Positions 35,723-39,559 of a stretch of DNA of 39,559 nt are shown one piece after another. Numbering within the stretch: position 1 is the first letter of the stretch; the number at the start of each line of letters is the position of its first letter. A model generated the notes under the pieces. It ran no database searches, was not told the origin of the DNA, and worked only from the letters and a program-made list of their open reading frames with translations. Origin of the DNA: Candidatus Methylomirabilis sp. (GTDB lineage: Bacteria > DYJV01); NCBI GenBank assembly GCA_020722945.1, contig DYJV01000019.1:1-39559 (forward strand), in the 5' to 3' direction. Made by a program: the position numbers and the translations under genes.

Positions 35723-38700
35723 ATGAATATAAAAAGAAAAATTCTCCTTGTATTTATATTCAATTTTTTACTTTCATCACCTCTATTTTCTGCTACAAAT
35801 ATGACCACATACTGCTCTACTCCACCATTTATGACGCTCTCAGTTGACCCCAATGTTCTTTTTATCCTTGATAATTCAGGGAGTATGAATGAGTTTGCGT
35901 ATAAAGAAGTTGAAGGTGAAAGATGTAATAGTGGGGTGGCTTGGACAGGTTTCGATGAGAGTAAGAAGTATTACGGTTATTTTGATCCGGACAAAACTTA
36001 CAAATACAATAATACTTCACACTACTTTTATGAATTTGGGACAGTAGTTGATGATAGCTCTACTGACAATATCACAGAAAGGGCAGTTTGTCTTGCTGCT
36101 TCATGCTCTATCCGTGCTTTTTCAGGAAATTGGCTTAATTGGTGGACATCAAGAAGGACAGATGTTGCTAAAAAAGTTCTTACAGGTGGCAATGTTGACA
36201 ACTCTTCGGGAGAGTATATCCTCTTGGGGACTGTTACGGATAGGGATACAAGAAGAATTTACAACGATTATGCTTCATCAGATTCACCTACAGATGGGAA
36301 TATTGTTCCTTCTAATAAAAATGTTTACTACACTCCATTTAGGAGAGCATTTTACTCATATTTTGCTAATACAACGAGAAGTAGTAGAGATGTAGTAGGA
36401 TTTAATATTGCTGTTGCAAAATTTAATGAAGAGTCAGATTTTACAGGTGAGTCTTGTGTTGATGCATATATTTCAGCTTCACCTGACGGTGATGAATATC
36501 TTGCTGATGATTCTGTTTATGAGAATGTTGGAGATACTTTAAGTCTTGGTGGAACTAATTATCCATCATACTACTTTGCAGTCAAATCTGAGACTTCACC
36601 ATCAGCTCTTGTCCAGAGTGTCCAAGATAAAATGAGAATAGGACTTATGAATTTTAATACTGACCAAGGTGGAAAAGTTTTAAATAAGATTGGGGATTCT
36701 GCTCAAACAATAATTTCTAATATTAATGCCGTTGAAAATACCACATGGACACCACTTTCAGAAACTCTTTGTGAAGCAAGGCGTTACTTCAAACAAGAGG
36801 CTCCTTACTACTTCCCTTCTGATTATACAGTGAGTAATAGCTGGGACCCCTACTATTTTGACAATGTAAGTGCGAAAGTGAGATGTGTAAAATCTTTTAT
36901 TGTGTATGTTACAGATGGAGAGCCGACTCAAGATTCTGACCTACCATCTGGTCTTGATGTTTCTGTTGCTGGAGATGGGAATAATTATATGGATGATATT
37001 GCTTACAAGATGCATACTGAAGATTTGAGATCAGATATCACTGACAACCAGAGTGTTACAATATACACTGTATTTGCATTTGATGAATCTGAAACAGCAA
37101 GAAATCTTTTAAAAAGAGTTGCAATGTTAGGTGGATTTACCGACATTGATGGAGATGGTGAACCTTATTGTGATGAAAATTGTGAATCAAATTGGTGGAA
37201 TAATTTTTATTCAGGTTCATGTAGTAGTGGTCTTGCTTCTTGCAATCCCAACTGTGCTGAGTGGGATGCTGATTGTGATGGTATCCCTGACAACTACTTT
37301 GAAGCATCTGATGGATATGCCCTTGAGGAGAAGTTGGGGACAATTTTTGCAGATATACTTAAACAGCCATCTAGTGGGACATCGCTTGGGATATCTTATA
37401 CAGTCAATAGGACTGATAGAGCTGATGGGGTTGTTCAGGCTGTCTTTTATCCCGAAACTATCTTTGATGATGGCAGCAATCATTACAAGGTTCAATGGTT
37501 GGGTGAGCTGTATAAATATTCTCCGAAAAAAGTTGAAAAAGGTTTTGAAAAATGGAAAGCAGGGGTAAAACTTTCAAATAAAGCTGCAGCCGACAGGGTG
37601 ATATATGTAAAGGATGAGTCTTCTTCCTCTCTTGTCCCTCTGAGCTCTTCAGCTATTCAGACAAGAGCTTGTGGCACAGATACAAGTTGTGTTGCCAATA
37701 TTGATAATATAACCTCTTTTCTCAAAGGGACTCAAATATCTGGTAAAAGAAATATTACCATAGATAATTCAGGGAAAACTTGGAAGCTTGGAGATATAAT
37801 ATATTCCTCACCGAAGGTTCACAATTTTAGTTCAGGGAGATATGTATTTGTAGGTTCCAATGATGGAATAGTAAGGATGTTTGATTACGATACAGGTGAA
37901 GAGAAGTGGGGGTTTATACCTGATAGCACTATGCCTTACCTTAAATATCTTTATGAGCCATCATATTGCCATATATACTGTGTTGATGGGGAATCTTATA
38001 TTTATGAGTATACAAGCAGCACAGATAACTCTACAAAAATCATTCTTATCGGTTCTATGGGTTGGGGTGGTGGTTGCGGCACCAATGATTCATCTGATAT
38101 TCGTCCACCTTCAGAGACATGCAGCAACCCGACAAACTCTTCTTGTGTAGGGCGATCCTCATATTTTGGACTTGATATTACAAATCCTTTGTCTCCATCT
38201 TTTATGTGGGAGTTTAAAGATGCAGATCTTGGTTTTGGATGGTCAGGTCCTGCAATTATAAAGAGGGTAAATCCAACAACAGGAAAGTATAATTATTTTG
38301 TTTCTGTTGCTTCAGGACCTACTACTTATGATGGATACTCTTCCCAAAGATTGAGAATATTTACTCTTAATCTGGAAACTGGGTCATTACTTCACACTGA
38401 GCAATTTACTGGATTAGACAATGCTTTTGGTGGAAGGCTATTTACAGAGGGGCTTGATGTAAATGAGGATAATCAGACAGACTTCTTTTTTGTAGGATAC
38501 ACCAAGAAAACAGGTTCTGCCACATGTCACGGAGGTGTTATTAAAGTATGGACAGGTGATATTGACCCTTCAAACTGGGATTACAATGATAACTTTTTTA
38601 ATTTGGCTCAAAATCCTGTGGTTGCAAAGATTGAGACAATGAAGTGCTACGATCATTGGTTTGTATATTTTGGAACAGGTAGATATTTTAGTAAAAATGA

Positions 38701-39259
38701 TAATGATCAAGATATAAACCATCTTTTTGGGTTGCCATTTCCATGTGATTACCAAAACAATTGCTCTCCAAATACTATAAATTCTGCTCATGCTTCAGAT
38801 GAAACTGTTGATTGTCCAAATGTAATGACTTTCCAGTCAAACAAAGGTGGATGGGATATAGAATTACCTGATGATACATCCAGTTCATTAAAGGAGAGGT
38901 GTTACTCTGACCCGCTGATTGTTGATGAAAAAGATATTGTGTATTTTATAACTGCTACACCTACAAGTGATGTGTGCGATTTTGGTGGACATTCTAAAGT
39001 TTATGGGCTCAACTGTGCTACTGGTGAGTCAATTGACAATCAGAGCTGCACTGCCTATAAATCAAAACCACCTGTGCATTCTAAGCTCCTTCTTCCTACT
39101 TCTACAAGTTACATTTACCCTGTTCCACCAGAGATAAATCCTAATGGTGGGGATGATTTCCCATCATTTTACCAGTTACCGGGGCTCCCACCTCCTGGTG
39201 GTGGTGGTTTCTTTGCTCCTGATGTAAAAGGTAAGGTTTTATTATGGCTCGAAAAGTAG
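35723..39259 (+). CDS. pilY1: Type IV pilus tip adhesin / biogenesis factor PilY1
   Basis: 1178-residue exported protein that sits at the pilus tip with the minor pilins. Signal peptide 1-24 (LFSA), then a von Willebrand A-like domain with the metal site DNSGSM (Asp50, Ser52, Ser54), TWTPLSETL and VYVTDGEPT; calcium-loop-like acidic runs (DIDGDGEPYCDENCE, DADCDGIPDN); and a C-terminal PilY1 beta-propeller from about 670 (SSGRYVFVGSNDGIVRMFDY, DTGEEKWGFIP, LDVNEDNQTDFFFVG). The C-terminus ends KGKVLLWLEK. AAAGGAGAC precedes the ATG. Its end overlaps the minor pilin gene by 16 bases. Confidence 0.92.
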   Translation: MNIKRKILLVFIFNFLLSSPLFSATNMTTYCSTPPFMTLSVDPNVLFILDNSGSMNEFAYKEVEGERCNSGVAWTGFDESKKYYGYFDPDKTYKYNNTSHYFYEFGTVVDDSSTDNITERAVCLAASCSIRAFSGNWLNWWTSRRTDVAKKVLTGGNVDNSSGEYILLGTVTDRDTRRIYNDYASSDSPTDGNIVPSNKNVYYTPFRRAFYSYFANTTRSSRDVVGFNIAVAKFNEESDFTGESCVDAYISASPDGDEYLADDSVYENVGDTLSLGGTNYPSYYFAVKSETSPSALVQSVQDKMRIGLMNFNTDQGGKVLNKIGDSAQTIISNINAVENTTWTPLSETLCEARRYFKQEAPYYFPSDYTVSNSWDPYYFDNVSAKVRCVKSFIVYVTDGEPTQDSDLPSGLDVSVAGDGNNYMDDIAYKMHTEDLRSDITDNQSVTIYTVFAFDESETARNLLKRVAMLGGFTDIDGDGEPYCDENCESNWWNNFYSGSCSSGLASCNPNCAEWDADCDGIPDNYFEASDGYALEEKLGTIFADILKQPSSGTSLGISYTVNRTDRADGVVQAVFYPETIFDDGSNHYKVQWLGELYKYSPKKVEKGFEKWKAGVKLSNKAAADRVIYVKDESSSSLVPLSSSAIQTRACGTDTSCVANIDNITSFLKGTQISGKRNITIDNSGKTWKLGDIIYSSPKVHNFSSGRYVFVGSNDGIVRMFDYDTGEEKWGFIPDSTMPYLKYLYEPSYCHIYCVDGESYIYEYTSSTDNSTKIILIGSMGWGGGCGTNDSSDIRPPSETCSNPTNSSCVGRSSYFGLDITNPLSPSFMWEFKDADLGFGWSGPAIIKRVNPTTGKYNYFVSVASGPTTYDGYSSQRLRIFTLNLETGSLLHTEQFTGLDNAFGGRLFTEGLDVNEDNQTDFFFVGYTKKTGSATCHGGVIKVWTGDIDPSNWDYNDNFFNLAQNPVVAKIETMKCYDHWFVYFGTGRYFSKNDNDQDINHLFGLPFPCDYQNNCSPNTINSAHASDETVDCPNVMTFQSNKGGWDIELPDDTSSSLKERCYSDPLIVDEKDIVYFITATPTSDVCDFGGHSKVYGLNCATGESIDNQSCTAYKSKPPVHSKLLLPTSTSYIYPVPPEINPNGGDDFPSFYQLPGLPPPGGGGFFAPDVKGKVLLWLEK

Positions 39260-39559
39260 ATAAAAAGGGTTTTACCCTCATAGAACTTTTGGTTACGTTA
39301 GCGATAGTTGGGATATTGACCTCTATTGGGGTAGGCTCATTTTTAAGTTCTAAAAGTAAGAGAGAGATGGAGAATGATATAAAGAAAATTTATGCTATTC
39401 TCCAAAAATATAGAATTAAAGCTTACTCTGAGAAGAAAGTTTTCACCACAGATCTAACTAACAGTAAACTTTTTAAAGTAATAAATATTTCAACAGCTAC
39501 AGTTGAAGAGAGTGTTACTTTGAATCAAGATTTTGGATTTAAATCTTCATCTGTTGTTT
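39244..39559 (+). CDS. Minor pilin / pseudopilin (GspH/FimU type), cut by the window end
   Basis: The visible 105 residues start MARKVDKKGFTLIELLVTLA: a short basic leader, then the prepilin peptidase site G|FTLIE and the hydrophobic N-terminal helix of a type IV prepilin, with the conserved Glu at mature position 5. It overlaps pilY1 and is therefore likely a tip minor pilin that primes the pilus with PilY1. The C-terminal part lies beyond the window. Confidence 0.85.
   Translation, partial: MARKVDKKGFTLIELLVTLAIVGILTSIGVGSFLSSKSKREMENDIKKIYAILQKYRIKAYSEKKVFTTDLTNSKLFKVINISTATVEESVTLNQDFGFKSSSVV

Noticed and set aside
37131-37568. Open frame of 145 codons in another plus frame within pilY1
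   Set aside because: Low-complexity composition typical of a frame-shifted reading of PilY1; PilY1 itself is continuous across it.
1-39559. CRISPR array, tRNA or rRNA genes
   Set aside because: No regularly spaced direct repeats, cloverleaf sequence or rRNA-like segment was noticed on either strand.

Overview
The window is AT-rich (by eye about 30% GC) and densely coded, from a diderm bacterium. It encodes a type IV pilus secretin and its alignment complex, lipoproteins, a Rieske/cytochrome b pair and a long-chain polyprenyl diphosphate synthase. The mix (prpE-type acyl-CoA ligase, lactate permease, HPP-family protein behind an FNR-like site, pilMNOPQ-aroK) suggests an anaerobic or nitrate-respiring lineage such as Deferribacterota. 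That placement is inference; no rRNA gene is present.

Region by region. 1-3.7 kb (+): lemA, coaE, an amidohydrolase, a polyprenyl synthase, a tiny two-helix membrane ORF interrupted by an in-frame TGA (possible selenoprotein or broken gene), and thioredoxin. 3.9-10.1 kb (-): a compact run read leftward as lipoprotein, ydcH-like, ilvB, clpX, lon. 10.1-14.1 kb (+): an NTF2-like protein, a DUF362/ferredoxin protein and a propionyl/acetyl-CoA synthetase with a clear promoter and terminator. 14.2-21.4 kb (+): acpP-fabF-rpiB-glyA-dCMP deaminase-CCA nucleotidyltransferase-Rieske-cytochrome b-hemB, mostly overlapping or tightly spaced. 21.5-28.6 kb (+): pilMNOPQ-aroK, then an FKBP, an AcsE-like pterin methyltransferase and a TtcA-like PP-loop protein. 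28.8-30.9 kb (+): a hotdog thioesterase and a lactate permease. 30.9-34.2 kb (-): a nucleotide-sugar dehydrogenase, an 800-bp non-coding stretch full of inverted repeats, an HPP-family membrane protein and a lipoprotein. 34.4-39.6 kb (+): transaldolase, a small exported protein, the pilus tip adhesin PilY1 and the start of a minor pilin.

How the genes work together. Two loci build type IV pili: the envelope-spanning alignment complex and secretin (PilM-Q), and the tip complex (PilY1 plus minor pilins). glyA and dCMP deaminase converge on thymidylate. acpP-fabF serve fatty acid elongation, and hemB and the Rieske/cytochrome b pair serve respiration. ClpX and Lon provide protein quality control.

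The most interesting signals are the TGA-interrupted ORF beside thioredoxin, a secretin with no N-terminal AMIN domain but a C-terminal SH3 domain, a b6-type cytochrome b with an altered Qo motif, the paired AcsE-like/TtcA-like genes, a well-placed FNR-like site upstream of the HPP gene, and the repeat-rich gap at 32.2-33.0 kb.
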